Source: Rhodopila sp. (GTDB lineage Bacteria > Pseudomonadota > Alphaproteobacteria > Acetobacterales > Acetobacteraceae). From it: a DNA stretch of 32,230 nucleotides. Within the stretch, counting starts at the first letter, position 1, and every line of letters begins with the position of its first letter. The notes under the pieces were generated by a model, which did not search any database, was not told the origin of the DNA, and worked only from the letters and a program-made list of their open reading frames with translations. Location: assembly GCA_031291715.1 (NCBI GenBank), contig JARLIN010000243.1, forward strand, positions 1 to 32,230. The letters run 5' to 3'. The position numbers and the translations under genes were made by a program. Shown piece after piece: positions 6,968 through 15,758 of this stretch.

Positions 6968-8223
6968 CAGTGTGCCACGGCCGCGGCCGCGGCCTCATCG
7001 ATCAGGCGGCCGGTCACGAACCGGTCCAGACTGAACGGAGCCGCGATCGAATGCGGCTCCCCGCGCGCGATCGTCGCCGCGAACACGTGCCCCGAGCCGG
7101 GAGTCGCCTTGAACCCGCCCGTTCCCCAGCCGCAATTGACAAAAAGCCCCGGCACCGGCGTCAATCCGACGATCGGGGAGCGATCCGGCGTCGTATCGAC
7201 AATCCCACCCCAGTTGCGCAGCATGCGCAGCCGCCGGAATGACGGGAACAGCTCGCAAACCGCCTCCAGCGTCTCGCGACTGATGTGCAGCCCGCCGGCC
7301 TGGCTATAGGATGTATAGGCGTCCGTCCCGGCACCGATCACCAGTTCGCCCTTGTCGGACTGGGAGATATAGGCGTGGACGGTGTTCGACATCACCACGC
7401 AGGGCATCACCGGCTTCACCGGCTCGCTGACCAGCGCCTGTAATGGAAACGATTCCAAGGGCATCCGCACGCCGGCCATCGCCATCACGACGCTGGTGTG
7501 CCCCGCTGTGGCGACACCGACCCGCCGCGCCGCGATCGGTCCACGTGTCGTTTCGACTCCGGTCACCGCCCCAACCGCGTCGCGGGCAATACCCGTCACC
7601 GCGCAATTCTGAATGATATCGACGCCCATGGCGGACGCCGCCCGCGCATAGCCCCAGGCCACGGCGTCATGCCGCGCCACGCCGCCACGCCGCTGCAAGG
7701 CGGCACCAAGGACGGGATAACGCACACCCTGGCTGACATCCAACGGCGGACAAAACGCCTTGGCCTGAGCCGACGTGAGCCACTCATTGTCGATACCGTG
7801 CAGCCGGTTCGCGTGCACATGGCGCTTGAACACCTGCACATCGTGACGCGTGTGCGCCAGCATCAGGACCCCGCGCGGCGAATACATCACGTTGTAGTTC
7901 AGCTCCTGCGCCAGACCCTCCCACAACTTCAGCGCGTGCTCGTACAGCGCCGCGCTTTCGGGCTGGAGATAATTCGACCGGATAATGGTGGTATTGCGTC
8001 CTGTGTTGCCCCCGCCCAGCCAGCCCTTGTCCAGCACGGCGACGTCGCGGATTCCGTGCTCCTTCGCCAGGTAATAGGCGGTGGCCAGCCCGTGCCCGCC
8101 GGCGCCGACGATCACGACGTCGTACGCCGCCTTCGGCTGCGCGTCCCGCCACTGCCTGTCCCAGGCCTTTCCCAGTCCATGCCGCAGCAAGGACAGAAAG
8201 GAAAATCGTGCTGCTTCCCCCAT
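6967..8223 (-). CDS. soxB: Sarcosine oxidase beta subunit
   Basis: The beta subunit carries FAD and the covalent FMN and holds the sarcosine oxidation site. The start is set at 8223: AAGGA lies 8 nt upstream, the product is 418 residues, and [11 protein letters not shown] followed by WRDAQPK is the usual SoxB beginning. The ORF-track start at 8307 would add 28 residues without family support. The FAD-binding motif is [20 protein letters not shown] (residues 34-53), followed by [16 protein letters not shown]. His185 in [13 protein letters not shown] is in the place of the histidine that binds FMN covalently. The C terminus has [16 protein letters not shown]. This is the first gene of the sox operon, divergent from the GMC oxidoreductase with 101 bp between the starts, so both promoters must sit in or near that gap. 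Confidence 0.95.
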   Translation of the reverse strand: MGEAARFSFLSLLRHGLGKAWDRQWRDAQPKAAYDVVIVGAGGHGLATAYYLAKEHGIRDVAVLDKGWLGGGNTGRNTTIIRSNYLQPESAALYEHALKLWEGLAQELNYNVMYSPRGVLMLAHTRHDVQVFKRHVHANRLHGIDNEWLTSAQAKAFCPPLDVSQGVRYPVLGAALQRRGGVARHDAVAWGYARAASAMGVDIIQNCAVTGIARDAVGAVTGVETTRGPIAARRVGVATAGHTSVVMAMAGVRMPLESFPLQALVSEPVKPVMPCVVMSNTVHAYISQSDKGELVIGAGTDAYTSYSQAGGLHISRETLEAVCELFPSFRRLRMLRNWGGIVDTTPDRSPIVGLTPVPGLFVNCGWGTGGFKATPGSGHVFAATIARGEPHSIAAPFSLDRFVTGRLIDEAAAAAVAH

Positions 8224-8324
8224 CAGACGGCATCCTTGCCATACCCCCCGCCCGGCGCAAAGCCGCGAGCCTTCCACCCAGCCGAACCTGCCGCTATAGA
8301 TCGTCACAAACGGGGGATGAGACG

Positions 8325-9941
8325 ATGGCCGAGTTCGACTACATCATTGTGGGCGCCGGTTCCGCCGGCTGCGTTCTGGCGAACAGACTGACCGAAGATC
8401 AGCGCGCCACGGTCCTGCTGCTGGAAGCCGGACCAAAAGACAGCTCGATGTGGATCAATATTCCGGCCGGCTTCGTCAAGCTGCTCAACAATCCGAAATA
8501 CAACTGGAATTTCGAGAGCGAACCGGAACCCAACGCAGCCAACCGGCGCATTCCCATCCCTCGCGGGCGCACCCTGGGCGGCTCCAGCTCGATCAACGGC
8601 ATGCTTTACGTCCGCGGCAATCCGTTGGACTACAATACATGGTCTCAGTTCGGGAACCGCGGCTGGGGCTACGACTCGGTGCTGCCCTACTTCCGCAAGT
8701 CCGAGCATTTCGCGCCCGGTGGCGACGGTTCGCGCGGCCACGGCGGCCTGCTGCATGTGGATCACATGCGGGAGCGTGCCGAACTGCTCGATGCCTTCAT
8801 CGACGCAGCGGTGGATCAAGGCTTCCCGCGCAACAAGGACTACAACAACGGCCACCAGGAAGGTTTCGGCTATTTCCAGGTGACGCAGAAGAACGGCGAG
8901 CGCTGGTCCACCGCCCGCGGCTTCCTCGACCCGGCTCGCAGCCGCCCCAATCTGAAGATCGAGACCGACGCCCTCGCCACGAAGGTGCTGCTGGAGGGCA
9001 AACGCGCCATTGGCGTCGCCTACACCCAGGGTGGGGTCGTCAAGGAAGCGCGCGCCAACCGCGAGGTTATCCTGGCGGCCGGGGCAGTGAAGTCGCCGCA
9101 CATCCTCGAACTTTCCGGGATCGGCCAGCCGGATCTGCTGTCCTCGCTGGGCATCGAGGTGCGGCACGCCCTGCCCGGCGTCGGCGAGAACTACCGCGAC
9201 CACTATGCCCCGCGGATGAACTGGCGGGTAAAACTGCCGGTGACGCTGAATGAACGCAGCCGCGGCATCGCCTTGGCCAAGGAAGTAATCAAATACTACA
9301 CTCAACGGCGCGGCATTCTGACTTTCACCGCCGGCATCGCCTATGGCTTCGTGAAGACCCGGCCCGAGTTGGAGGAACCCGACGTCCAGTTCCACTTCGC
9401 TCATGCCAGCTACGGCAATGCGCAAAAGCGCGATCTGGAAACCGAGCCGGGCATGACGCTGACCGTTTATCAGTGCCGGCCGGAATCCAAAGGTTCCATC
9501 CACGCGAAGTCGAGCGACCCAGCGGCGGCACCGGCGATCCGGCCCAACTACCTGGCCGACCCGATCGATCAGCGCGTCCTGGTGGACGGGATGAAGGTCG
9601 GCCGGAGCATCATCAACAACCGCGTGCTCGACAAATACCGCGCCTACGAGATGAACCCCGGCGACAAGGTCCGGACCGATGACGAGTGGCTACAATTCGC
9701 GCGCGAGAACGGTCAGACGACCTACCACGTGATCGGCACCTGCAGGATGGGGCCTGACCCGATGGCGGTGGTCGATGACCGGCTGCGGGTCCACGGCATC
9801 GCCGGATTGCGTGTTGTGGACGCCTCGATCATGCCGACGGTTCCGTCGGGAAACACCAACGCCGCGGTGATCATGATCGCCGAAAAGGGCGCTGACATGA
9901 TCAAGGCGGCGACGACGGAAGACCTGCGCGCGGCGGCCTGA
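8325..9941 (+). CDS. GMC-family FAD-dependent oxidoreductase, choline dehydrogenase-like
   Basis: The protein has 538 residues. It begins with the FAD-binding [18 protein letters not shown] and continues with the two GMC signatures [18 protein letters not shown] and [15 protein letters not shown]. The C terminus has [10 protein letters not shown] with the catalytic His and [20 protein letters not shown] with the second active-site position as Asn. Family members oxidise alcohols to aldehydes with FAD; BetA converts choline to betaine aldehyde. The position opposite the sarcosine oxidase operon favours choline or a related methylated amine alcohol, but GMC enzymes are easily mislabelled, and no betaine aldehyde dehydrogenase is present here, so the substrate is inferred. 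ATG at 8325 is chosen because of GGGGGA upstream and because the protein starts directly before the FAD motif; the ORF-track start at 8208 adds a 39-residue extension overlapping soxB. Confidence 0.88.
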   Translation: MAEFDYIIVGAGSAGCVLANRLTEDQRATVLLLEAGPKDSSMWINIPAGFVKLLNNPKYNWNFESEPEPNAANRRIPIPRGRTLGGSSSINGMLYVRGNPLDYNTWSQFGNRGWGYDSVLPYFRKSEHFAPGGDGSRGHGGLLHVDHMRERAELLDAFIDAAVDQGFPRNKDYNNGHQEGFGYFQVTQKNGERWSTARGFLDPARSRPNLKIETDALATKVLLEGKRAIGVAYTQGGVVKEARANREVILAAGAVKSPHILELSGIGQPDLLSSLGIEVRHALPGVGENYRDHYAPRMNWRVKLPVTLNERSRGIALAKEVIKYYTQRRGILTFTAGIAYGFVKTRPELEEPDVQFHFAHASYGNAQKRDLETEPGMTLTVYQCRPESKGSIHAKSSDPAAAPAIRPNYLADPIDQRVLVDGMKVGRSIINNRVLDKYRAYEMNPGDKVRTDDEWLQFARENGQTTYHVIGTCRMGPDPMAVVDDRLRVHGIAGLRVVDASIMPTVPSGNTNAAVIMIAEKGADMIKAATTEDLRAAA

Positions 9942-9949
9942 TACTTTCC

Positions 9950-9982
9950 TTGTGATGGCGCGGCTTGTCCGGGCCATCACAA
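9950..9982. terminator. Inverted repeat between convergent GMC gene and dnaA
   Basis: TTGTGATGGC and GCCATCACAA form a perfect 10-bp stem around a 13-nt loop (gcggcttgtccgg). It lies in the 50-bp gap between two convergent stop codons. The core resembles the dispersed 'atggcccgg...ccgggccat' palindromes, so it may be a REP-type element used as a bidirectional terminator. Confidence 0.5.
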
Positions 9983-9991
9983 AGGGGGCGA

Positions 9992-11461
9992 CTACGACTC
10001 CAGCAGCCGCCGCAGCAGTTCGACGTCTTCGGCGAAGGTGCCGTCGCGTTCCATCAGTTCGGTCACGCGGGAGACGGCGTGCATCACCGTGGTGTGGTCG
10101 CGGTTGCCGAACTTGCGTCCGATCTCCGGCAGACTGCGGCTGGTGAGTTGCTTGGCCAGGAACATCGCCACCTGCCGCGGCCTTGCCACCGCCCGCGCGC
10201 GACGGGCGGACGACATGTCGGTCAGCCGGATGCTGTAATGTTCCGCGACCTTTTTCTGAATTTCTTCGATTGTGACGCGACGATCGTGCGCTTTCAAAAT
10301 ATCGTGAAGTACTTCGTGCGTCGCCTCTAATGTAACAGGCCGGCCGAACAAGTTGGCATGTGCAACCAGGCGGTTCAGAGCACCTTCTAGTTCACGAACA
10401 TTTGATGTGATCTTGTGCGCCAGGAATTCCAGCACCTTCACCGGCACATCGACGCCGGCCCGCGCTGCTTTCGCCTCCAGGATGGAGATGCGCAGCTCAT
10501 AGGTCGTCGAATGCAGGTCGGCCACCATCCCGCAGCCCAGGCGGGTGCGCAACCGGTGCTCCAACCCGTTCAGGTCGGATGGCGACTTGTCGGCCGAGAC
10601 GACGATCTGCTTTCCCGCCTCCACCAGATAGTTGAAAGTATGGAAGAATTCTTCCTGCGTATTGTCCTTGCCGATCAGGAACTGCAGGTCGTCGATCATC
10701 AACACATCGACGCTGCGGAGGTTCTCCTTGAACTCCATCGTCGATTGGCTGCGGATCGCAGCAATGAATCGATACATGAATTTTTCAGCCGACATGTACG
10801 CGACCGAGACCGGGCTGCTGGTACGGTCCGTCAACTCCCACGCAATGGCGTGCATGAGATGGGTCTTCCCCAAGCCGACGCCGCCATACAAGAACAACGG
10901 GTTGAATCCCGGGCTGGACGGACGTTCCGCCACGCGACGGGCACAGGCATAGGCGAATTCGTTCGGCTTGCCGACGACGAACCCTTCGAAGGTGAAGCGC
11001 GGATCAAGCGGTGCGGCGAGGTCGGAGCGCGGTTCGGACCGATCGTCCGGCCACCCTGCGGGGCTCGGTGCGGCCTCGGTGCGGCCCGGGCGCGGGGGTT
11101 CGATACTTGCCGGGGGAACCGGCTCCCGGAGCCTCTCCCTGGGGGCGGACAGGGTTTCCACTGGTGGCGGGGACGGAGAAGCCGCAGTGCCCACGCGAAC
11201 ATCGACGCGGCGGACGGTTGGGTTTTCCGCCTGCCACAGCGCGCGCAGCCGGTCGCTGTAACGGGTTGATACCCAATCGCGCAGAAAGCGTGTTGGCAGG
11301 GTTACCGTGATCTCATCGCCGTCAAGACCCGCCAGTGTCATCTGGCGCAGCCATGTTCGGTACTCGACCTCGCCCACTTCGGCCTGCAGCCGCCCTCGGA
11401 TCTTTGCCCACTGGGCCGCGAGTTGCGGCATTTCCACGATCTCGGTTTCAGTCGTGGTCAT
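9992..11461 (-). CDS. dnaA: Chromosomal replication initiator DnaA
   Basis: The protein has 489 residues. Domain I is at about 1-90, a Pro-rich linker (domain II) at 91-150, and the AAA+ domain at about 153-375 with Walker A GGVGLGKTH (193-201) and Walker B VDVLMIDDLQF (251-261). The DNA-binding domain IV contains the DnaA signature SLPEIGRKFGNRDHTTVMHAV (443-463), with RDHTTV making the box contacts. DnaA binds TTATCCACA boxes at oriC and melts the origin; it also represses its own gene. The start at 11461 is chosen because GGGGGAG lies 6 nt upstream; the track's 11584 start adds 41 unrelated residues. The gene faces the same way as rpsT, 413 bp upstream. Confidence 0.97.
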   Translation of the reverse strand: MTTTETEIVEMPQLAAQWAKIRGRLQAEVGEVEYRTWLRQMTLAGLDGDEITVTLPTRFLRDWVSTRYSDRLRALWQAENPTVRRVDVRVGTAASPSPPPVETLSAPRERLREPVPPASIEPPRPGRTEAAPSPAGWPDDRSEPRSDLAAPLDPRFTFEGFVVGKPNEFAYACARRVAERPSSPGFNPLFLYGGVGLGKTHLMHAIAWELTDRTSSPVSVAYMSAEKFMYRFIAAIRSQSTMEFKENLRSVDVLMIDDLQFLIGKDNTQEEFFHTFNYLVEAGKQIVVSADKSPSDLNGLEHRLRTRLGCGMVADLHSTTYELRISILEAKAARAGVDVPVKVLEFLAHKITSNVRELEGALNRLVAHANLFGRPVTLEATHEVLHDILKAHDRRVTIEEIQKKVAEHYSIRLTDMSSARRARAVARPRQVAMFLAKQLTSRSLPEIGRKFGNRDHTTVMHAVSRVTELMERDGTFAEDVELLRRLLES

Positions 11462-11515
11462 CCAAAACTCCCCCCGCGTTGGCGGTACGCAGCTAGATTT
11501 GAAGTTCGTTACCGG

Positions 11516-11528
11516 CGATTTGAAATCG
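11516..11528. repeat. Palindrome CGATTT-G-AAATCG upstream of dnaA
   Basis: A perfect 6-bp inverted repeat around a single base, with a GCCGG/CCGG extension on either side. It is about 55 nt upstream of the dnaA start codon, in the leader or proximal promoter. It could be an operator or a short hairpin; nothing identifies the partner. Confidence 0.3.
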
Positions 11529-11568
11529 GCCGGCTCTTCTCCCTCATCTTGGTCGGCGCGGAACACAG

Positions 11569-11577
11569 TTATCCACC
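11569..11577 (+). promoter_or_regulatory. DnaA box (TTATCCACC)
   Basis: TTATCCACC differs from the consensus TTATCCACA at the last base only. It lies 108 nt upstream of the dnaA ATG and downstream of the candidate promoter, a sensible position for repression of dnaA by its own product. Confidence 0.55.
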
Positions 11578-11629
11578 CCCTCACGAGGGTTCGACTTCGG
11601 ATATCATGGGTTTCCGGCTGACGAGACGA

Positions 11630-11657
11630 AGTATGTCAGAGATTAGGGCGGAGGCAA
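11630..11657 (-). promoter_or_regulatory. Candidate sigma-70 promoter of dnaA
   Basis: On the minus strand TTGCCT (-35) and CATACT (-10) are separated by 16 nt. Transcription would start near 11623 and pass the DnaA box before the ATG. This is a pattern match only. Confidence 0.3.
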
Positions 11658-11739
11658 TGGAAAATTCGCGCCGTTCAATCGAATCTAAATAAACGAAATA
11701 ACATTACCACGACGGATTACCTGCCACGACAATGGGTGT

Positions 11740-11755
11740 CGCCCCTATCGGGGCG
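11740..11755. repeat. Short GC hairpin next to a T-run
   Basis: CGCCCC-TATC-GGGGCG is a perfect 6-bp stem. On the plus strand it is followed by GGGGATTTTT; on the minus strand it lies downstream of rpsT. It could act as part of the rpsT terminator or belong to the origin-like region. Confidence 0.3.
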
Positions 11756-11797
11756 GGGGATTTTTCGATATTAAAACGGGTATATTCGTATAGTAAC

Positions 11798-11816
11798 GAC
11801 TATCCACTGGATAGTC
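11798..11816. repeat. Inverted repeat GACTATCC-ACT-GGATAGTC
   Basis: A perfect 8-bp inverted repeat with a 3-nt loop, 59 nt past the rpsT stop. Each arm contains TATCCA, the core of a DnaA box, in opposite orientation. It is either a weak rpsT terminator (no T-run on the minus strand) or a pair of weak DnaA sites. Confidence 0.4.
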
Positions 11817-11874
11817 CCAACCATGCTCGCCAGGAGCAGTCCGGTCAACCTCCCCAGTCGACCGGTCCCAAAAA

Positions 11875-12144
11875 TCAGGCGCTTGGCAGCGCCTTGATCC
11901 GGGCAGACAGCCGAGACAACTTGCGTGCCACGGTGTTGGCGTGAATGACGCCCTTGCCCGAAGCGCGCTGCATCTCCGGCTGGGCTTCCTGCAACGCCAC
12001 AGCCGCGGCGGACTTGTCGCCGCTGGCGATCGCGGTTTCCACCTTCTTCACGAAGGTTCGCATGCGGGACTTCCGCGCTTGGTTCCGCGCGGTGCGGGTC
12101 AGGGTCTGGCGGATGCGCTTGCGCGCCGATGCGGTATTGGCCAT
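11875..12144 (-). CDS. rpsT: 30S ribosomal protein S20
   Basis: An 89-residue, very basic protein starting [22 protein letters not shown], with the family pattern [14 protein letters not shown] and [20 protein letters not shown]20 binds the 16S rRNA 5' and 3' minor domains early in 30S assembly. The start at 12144 follows the family; the 43 extra residues of the track ORF are not part of S20. A weak GAAG precedes the ATG. Location directly upstream of dnaA on the same strand is common in alphaproteobacteria. Confidence 0.97.
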   Translation of the reverse strand: MANTASARKRIRQTLTRTARNQARKSRMRTFVKKVETAIASGDKSAAAVALQEAQPEMQRASGKGVIHANTVARKLSRLSARIKALPSA

Positions 12145-12285
12145 GCGTTCTTCGATCACAACGTTAAGAAGCCAAACAAACCCTGGTCTGCGAACCCGGG
12201 CTGGTTTGGCGGAAGACGCGGGTTTAAGCACCGCCCCGGGACGAGTCAAGTTCGTTGGCCATGTCCAACCCACGCACCCGGCCCC

Positions 12286-13173
12286 TCACAACACCGGGAC
12301 GCCGCATTGTTTCGCCTTTTCCTCGGGCTCCACGTGGATGGTGATCATCAGATGACCCATCTCGGCCTTCAGCGCATCCTCGATCCGATCACAAATCGCG
12401 TGGGCGGCAGCGACCGTCATGGTGCCCGGCACCACCAGGTGAAATTCCAGGAAAGTCAGCCGCCCGGCGTGCCGGGTGCGCAGGTCGTGCGCCTCGATCG
12501 CGCCTGCCGCGCTGTTCGCGACCAGTTCCTTGATCCGATTCATCACTGCCGGTTCGGGCGCCGTGTCCATCAGGCCGCTGACCGAGGACGAAATCATCCG
12601 CATGCCTGACCACAACACATAGACGCCCGTCGCCGCGGCCAGCAGCGGATCCAATATGAGATAGCCGGTGAAGACCGCCAGCAGGACACCTGCCACGATC
12701 CCCGCCGAGGTGACCACGTCGGCCATCAAGTGCCGCCCGTCGGCCTGCAGCGCCGGAGACCGCAGGCGGCGACCAGCCGAAAGCAGCACGACCGACCATG
12801 CACCGTTGATCGCGCTGGCCACCGCGTTCATGCCGAGGCCCTGAAACGGCTGCTCCAGCGGGTGGAGATGCATCCAGCTTTGCCACGCCTCATCGAAGAT
12901 CAGCAGGGCCGCGACCACGATCAGCACGCCCTCGATCACCGCGGCGAAGAACTCTGCCTTGTCGTGGCCGTAGGGATGATTCGCGTCGGCGGGGCGCGCG
13001 GCGAAGCGCAGCGCGATCCAGGCGATCAGGCTGGCCGCGACGTTGACCGTGCTTTCCAGCGCGTCAGAATACAATGCGGCGCTGCCGGTAAGCCACCAGG
13101 CAGCGCCCTTCAACCCGAGCACAAGGCAGCCAGCGACCATGCTGCCTAATGCGAAGCGCTCCCCGCTCGTCAT
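12286..13173 (-). CDS. Cation diffusion facilitator (CDF) family metal transporter
   Basis: The 295-residue protein has about six membrane helices (residues 10-30, 38-58, 76-95, 113-132, 150-170, 172-190) and a C-terminal cytoplasmic domain (about 205-290) with MTVAAAHAICDRIEDAL...HLMITIHVEP, the typical CDF dimerisation fold. HPYGHDKAEFF after helix 2 is the family hallmark. CDF proteins exchange protons for Zn, Mn, Fe, Co or Ni. The helix-5 metal site is His148/Asp152 (HLMAD). The helix-2 site reads Glu40...Asn44 (SDALESTVN) in place of the usual His/Asp...Asp pair; this ESxVN form occurs in a CDF subgroup whose metal I cannot name. The ATG at 13173 lacks a clear ribosome binding site. Confidence 0.9.
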   Translation of the reverse strand: MTSGERFALGSMVAGCLVLGLKGAAWWLTGSAALYSDALESTVNVAASLIAWIALRFAARPADANHPYGHDKAEFFAAVIEGVLIVVAALLIFDEAWQSWMHLHPLEQPFQGLGMNAVASAINGAWSVVLLSAGRRLRSPALQADGRHLMADVVTSAGIVAGVLLAVFTGYLILDPLLAAATGVYVLWSGMRMISSSVSGLMDTAPEPAVMNRIKELVANSAAGAIEAHDLRTRHAGRLTFLEFHLVVPGTMTVAAAHAICDRIEDALKAEMGHLMITIHVEPEEKAKQCGVPVL

Positions 13174-13305
13174 AGGAACGCGCCTAGCACATCATCACCC
13201 GCCCGTCAGCCAACCCGCCCGGATTTGAGTTTCGTATCCGAATATGTCGGTCTGCCTGCCCCTGGCACCCGCGCCCGTTCCATCCGCCGCGAGCGCCGAT
13301 CGGTA

Positions 13306-14598
13306 TCAGGCGTGCACCGCCTCCGCCAACCGCGCCGCCCGCTGAAGATGGTTGGCCCGCAGCGGACGCAGCACGAACAGCGCCAGCAGCACGACCACCA
13401 CATTGGTGACCGCGGCCACCAGAAACACCGATCCCCACGATCCGGTCGCGGTCTTCAGGATGTTCGCCAGCGGCACCACGAACGCCGAGGTGCCCTTGGC
13501 GGTATAGAGCAGGCTCGCATTCGCCGTGGCGTATTTTGGTCCGAACGTATCCGTGCAGGTGGACGGGAACAGCGAGAAAATTTCTCCCCAGGTGAAGAAG
13601 ATCAGCCCGGCGCACAGCACGAAGGCCCAAGGGGTTTGCCCGGCGACGGCCAGGAGCCAGTAGCTTAGGGCGCCGAGGGTGAAGGCCAGTGCCATCGTCT
13701 TCTCGCGCCCGATCCGGTCGGACAAGCCGCCGAAGAACGGCCTGGCAAGTCCGTTCAGCACGTTGTCCACCACAAGAGCGACACTGAGCGTGCTGGCGCC
13801 GAAGAAGATCGCGGTATTGGAGATACCATAGTCCTTGGCGATCGGGCCAAGCTGCGCCGTGGCCATCAGGCCGCTGGCGGAGACGCAGACGAACATCGCA
13901 TACAGCAGCCAGAAGATCGGCGAGCGCAGCATCTCCACGCTGGTGGCACTGCCAATGCTCTGCTGCACCTTAGTGGTGCCTTTGGGCGCGAGCACGACCG
14001 GCCTGTCCGGTCCGCGCAGGACGCGGGATATCACGACGAGTATCAGGGCCTGGCCAATGCCGAACCACAGGAAGGCCTGAGCGTAGCCGGCGGCGCCGAT
14101 GGTCAGACGAATCGGGATGACGGTCAAAGCCGCGCCGGCACCGAATCCCGCCGCGGTCAGACCGACGGCCAAGCCGCGCCGGTCGGGGAACCATTTCACC
14201 GCGTTACCGACGCAGGTGGCATAGATCGCGCCTGCCCCGGTGCCGGACACGGCTGCCCCCAGATAGAGTAATCCGAGCGAACCGGCGTAGGCGTTGATCA
14301 CCCAGCCGATCCCGACCAGCAGTCCGCCCACCGCGATGGTCAGACTGGGCCCCGAGCGCGGACCCAGGCGGTCGACAATGGCGCCGGCGGCCGGCGTCAG
14401 CCAGGTCTCGGTGGCTATGAAGATGCTGAAGGCCCACTGGATTTCCGCCAGGCTCCAGCCGCGCGCGACGTGTATGGGATCGACAAACAGCGTCCAGGCG
14501 TATTGCAGGTTGGCGATCAGCGCCATGCAAAGGACGCCCAGCCACAACTGGACCCACCGTCCGCTGAGACGCGGCACGGCAGACGAGATATTGACCAC
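13306..14598 (-). CDS. MFS transporter, oxalate/formate antiporter type (OxlT-like)
   Basis: A 430-residue, 12-helix carrier. RWVQLWLGVLCMALIANLQYAWTLFV at the N terminus and the E64TW motif (ATETWLTP) match the oxalate:formate antiporter subfamily. Arg286 in GLARPFFGGLSDRIG (helix 8) and Lys368 in LLYTAKGTSA (helix 11) correspond to the two basic residues that bind oxalate in OxlT. The substrate is therefore probably a small dicarboxylate, but no oxalyl-CoA decarboxylase or formyl-CoA transferase is nearby to support oxalate. The GTG at 14598 is chosen as start because GGGAGGAA lies just upstream with 4-6 nt spacing and the protein then begins right at the first helix; ATG at 14628 has only an A-rich stretch before it. 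Transcribed divergently from the exported protein at 14851. Confidence 0.85.
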   Translation of the reverse strand: MVNISSAVPRLSGRWVQLWLGVLCMALIANLQYAWTLFVDPIHVARGWSLAEIQWAFSIFIATETWLTPAAGAIVDRLGPRSGPSLTIAVGGLLVGIGWVINAYAGSLGLLYLGAAVSGTGAGAIYATCVGNAVKWFPDRRGLAVGLTAAGFGAGAALTVIPIRLTIGAAGYAQAFLWFGIGQALILVVISRVLRGPDRPVVLAPKGTTKVQQSIGSATSVEMLRSPIFWLLYAMFVCVSASGLMATAQLGPIAKDYGISNTAIFFGASTLSVALVVDNVLNGLARPFFGGLSDRIGREKTMALAFTLGALSYWLLAVAGQTPWAFVLCAGLIFFTWGEIFSLFPSTCTDTFGPKYATANASLLYTAKGTSAFVVPLANILKTATGSWGSVFLVAAVTNVVVVLLALFVLRPLRANHLQRAARLAEAVHA

Positions 14599-14850
14599 CG
14601 TATTCCTCCCAGGATGCCAATTCGGCATTCGTTCTTTTTCTTTCAGTCCCTGCCCGGCCGCGGCAGCCCATGGGCCACGGACGACTACGGCTTGTCGCGT
14701 GAACCGGATACTCCAAGGATAACCGTTTTCATCGCTGGAAAACAGCAATATCGTAATAATTGCGTGATTCATCTATCGACGAATTGATTATGGCGGCGCG
14801 CGGCGACCCGCGCTATCCAGCCACCGGAATAGAAGAACAAGGAGAACCGT

Positions 14851-15366
14851 ATGCGCCGGCTCGTGAGTGCTATTACCGCGTTGACCGTCCTGACCGCCCA
14901 GCCTGTGCTGGCGCAACATCAGTGCACGTCGCTGGCCGACCAATCGGCCTTCGAGGTGCAGGCGTTGCGTAGCGAGCTGATGGTGCTGGCAACCGGCTGT
15001 CATGATGACGACCGCTACAACGCCTTCATCCGGCGCTATCAGGCCGACCTGCAGGCCAACGAGCGGACGATCAACGCCTATTTCCAGCATCGCTACGGAC
15101 GCGCCGCGCAGGTGGAACACGATCGCTTCGTGACCGACCTCGCCAACGCGATTTCTCGCCAGGGCAGCGACCTGGGCGGCGATTTCTGCCCGCGCAACGG
15201 GTTGATGTTCAACGAGGTTCTGGCGCTTGAATCGGCGGCAGAGCTGGCGGATTTCGCCGCCGGCAAGAATCTGGTCCCGGCCTCGGTGGAGATCTGCACG
15301 CCGATGCCCTCCAGCGCTGTCGCGACCCGCAAGGCGGCGACTCGCGTGGCGTCGACAAAGAAATAG
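14851..15366 (+). CDS. Exported protein of unknown function
   Basis: The 171-residue protein has a signal peptide (MRRLVSAITALTVLTAQPVLA) and a mature part with four Cys (QHQC, ATGC, GDFC, VEIC), enough for two disulfides in the periplasm. The middle is mostly helical and charged (FIRRYQADLQANERTINAYF, VEHDRFVTDLANAIS). The last 20 residues are Ala/Arg/Lys-rich and probably disordered. AAGGAG stands 6 nt before the ATG. I do not recognise a domain. It is divergent from the MFS gene and followed by a repeat-rich intergenic region. Confidence 0.75.
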   Translation: MRRLVSAITALTVLTAQPVLAQHQCTSLADQSAFEVQALRSELMVLATGCHDDDRYNAFIRRYQADLQANERTINAYFQHRYGRAAQVEHDRFVTDLANAISRQGSDLGGDFCPRNGLMFNEVLALESAAELADFAAGKNLVPASVEICTPMPSSAVATRKAATRVASTKK

Positions 15367-15468
15367 GCGACGCACCGCCAGGGGGAAGTCGGTCTGGGGG
15401 GCGATGTCCCCAGGGTTCCGTATAGAGGCCGACTCTCGTTGGCCCAATCGTCATGGGCCCTCTACCTC

Positions 15469-15550
15469 GTCATGGCCCGGCGACAGTCCGGGCCATCTGC
15501 CACGGCATGGCGCTGGATCAGATGGCCCGGACGATCGCCGGGCCATGACG
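15469..15550 (+). repeat. 82-bp palindromic (REP/BIME-like) element, copy 1
   Basis: Two hairpin units, gtcatggcccggcgacagtc/cgggccat and atggcccggacgatcgccgg/gccatgacg, flank a central gccacggcatggcgctggatca. A near-identical copy lies inverted at 32122-32203 with about seven differences by eye. The conservation of the non-palindromic centre shows that the whole 82 bp moves as a unit. Confidence 0.75.
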
Positions 15551-15587
15551 GATGGGGAGACGGTCGCCGGGCCATGACGGATGGGGA
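15535..15587 (+). repeat. Tandem duplication of the element's right end
   Basis: The 24-bp string beginning tcgccgggccatgacggatg and ending gggga occurs at 15535 and again at 15564, a 29-bp period. It covers the last 16 bp of the palindromic element and its right flank, so it arose after the insertion. Confidence 0.75.
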
Positions 15588-15667
15588 ATGGCTGCGGGTT
15601 CATCTTTCGGCCGCTTGGTATGAGATGATGGCTCCGGCGCAAACCGTGAACGACAGACCCTTGGACG

Positions 15668-15697
15668 AAAAAAAGGGCGAAGAAAACTCCGCCCTTT
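15668..15697 (-). terminator. Rho-independent terminator of the Bax-inhibitor gene
   Basis: On the minus strand AAAGGGCG-GAGTTTTCTT-CGCCCTTT is followed by TTTT, giving an 8-bp stem and a seven-base T-tract. It lies 62 nt after the stop codon. Best intrinsic terminator in the window. Confidence 0.88.
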
Positions 15698-15758
15698 AAC
15701 CCGATCGACGTATGGCCGGGTCCGATGCCGACCCAGAGAAGCGGATACCGCCGCTCCC

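Larger units (their letters stand above)
11462..11874. other. dnaA-rpsT intergenic region, possible origin or dnaA control region
   Basis: These 413 bp have no credible gene. They are AT-richer than the surroundings, notably 11660-11705 (aattcg, ctaaataaacgaaataac) and 11761-11800 (tttttcgatattaaaacggg, tatattcgtatag). They hold one near-consensus DnaA box, two half-like TATCCA sites in an inverted repeat, and three palindromes. Only one good DnaA box is visible, which is few for an origin, so autoregulation of dnaA is at least as likely as oriC. Confidence 0.4.
15367..15667. other. Repeat-rich intergenic region
   Basis: The stretch between the exported protein and the Bax-inhibitor terminator has no credible gene; the short ORFs in it are translations of palindromes. 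It holds the 82-bp palindromic element and an adjoining tandem duplication. Confidence 0.7.

Noticed and set aside
8224-8324. Glycine riboswitch upstream of soxB
   Set aside because: The gap is only 101 bp and shared by two divergent genes; no tandem aptamer-like structure was visible.
8304-9503. 399-codon minus-strand ORF
   Set aside because: Antisense shadow of the GMC oxidoreductase, which has clear motifs throughout.
15439-15699. ORFs across the intergenic repeat (MAQSSWALYLVMARRQSG...)
   Set aside because: They translate the palindromic element and its duplication; the same peptide type appears at 31967-32209 from the other copy.
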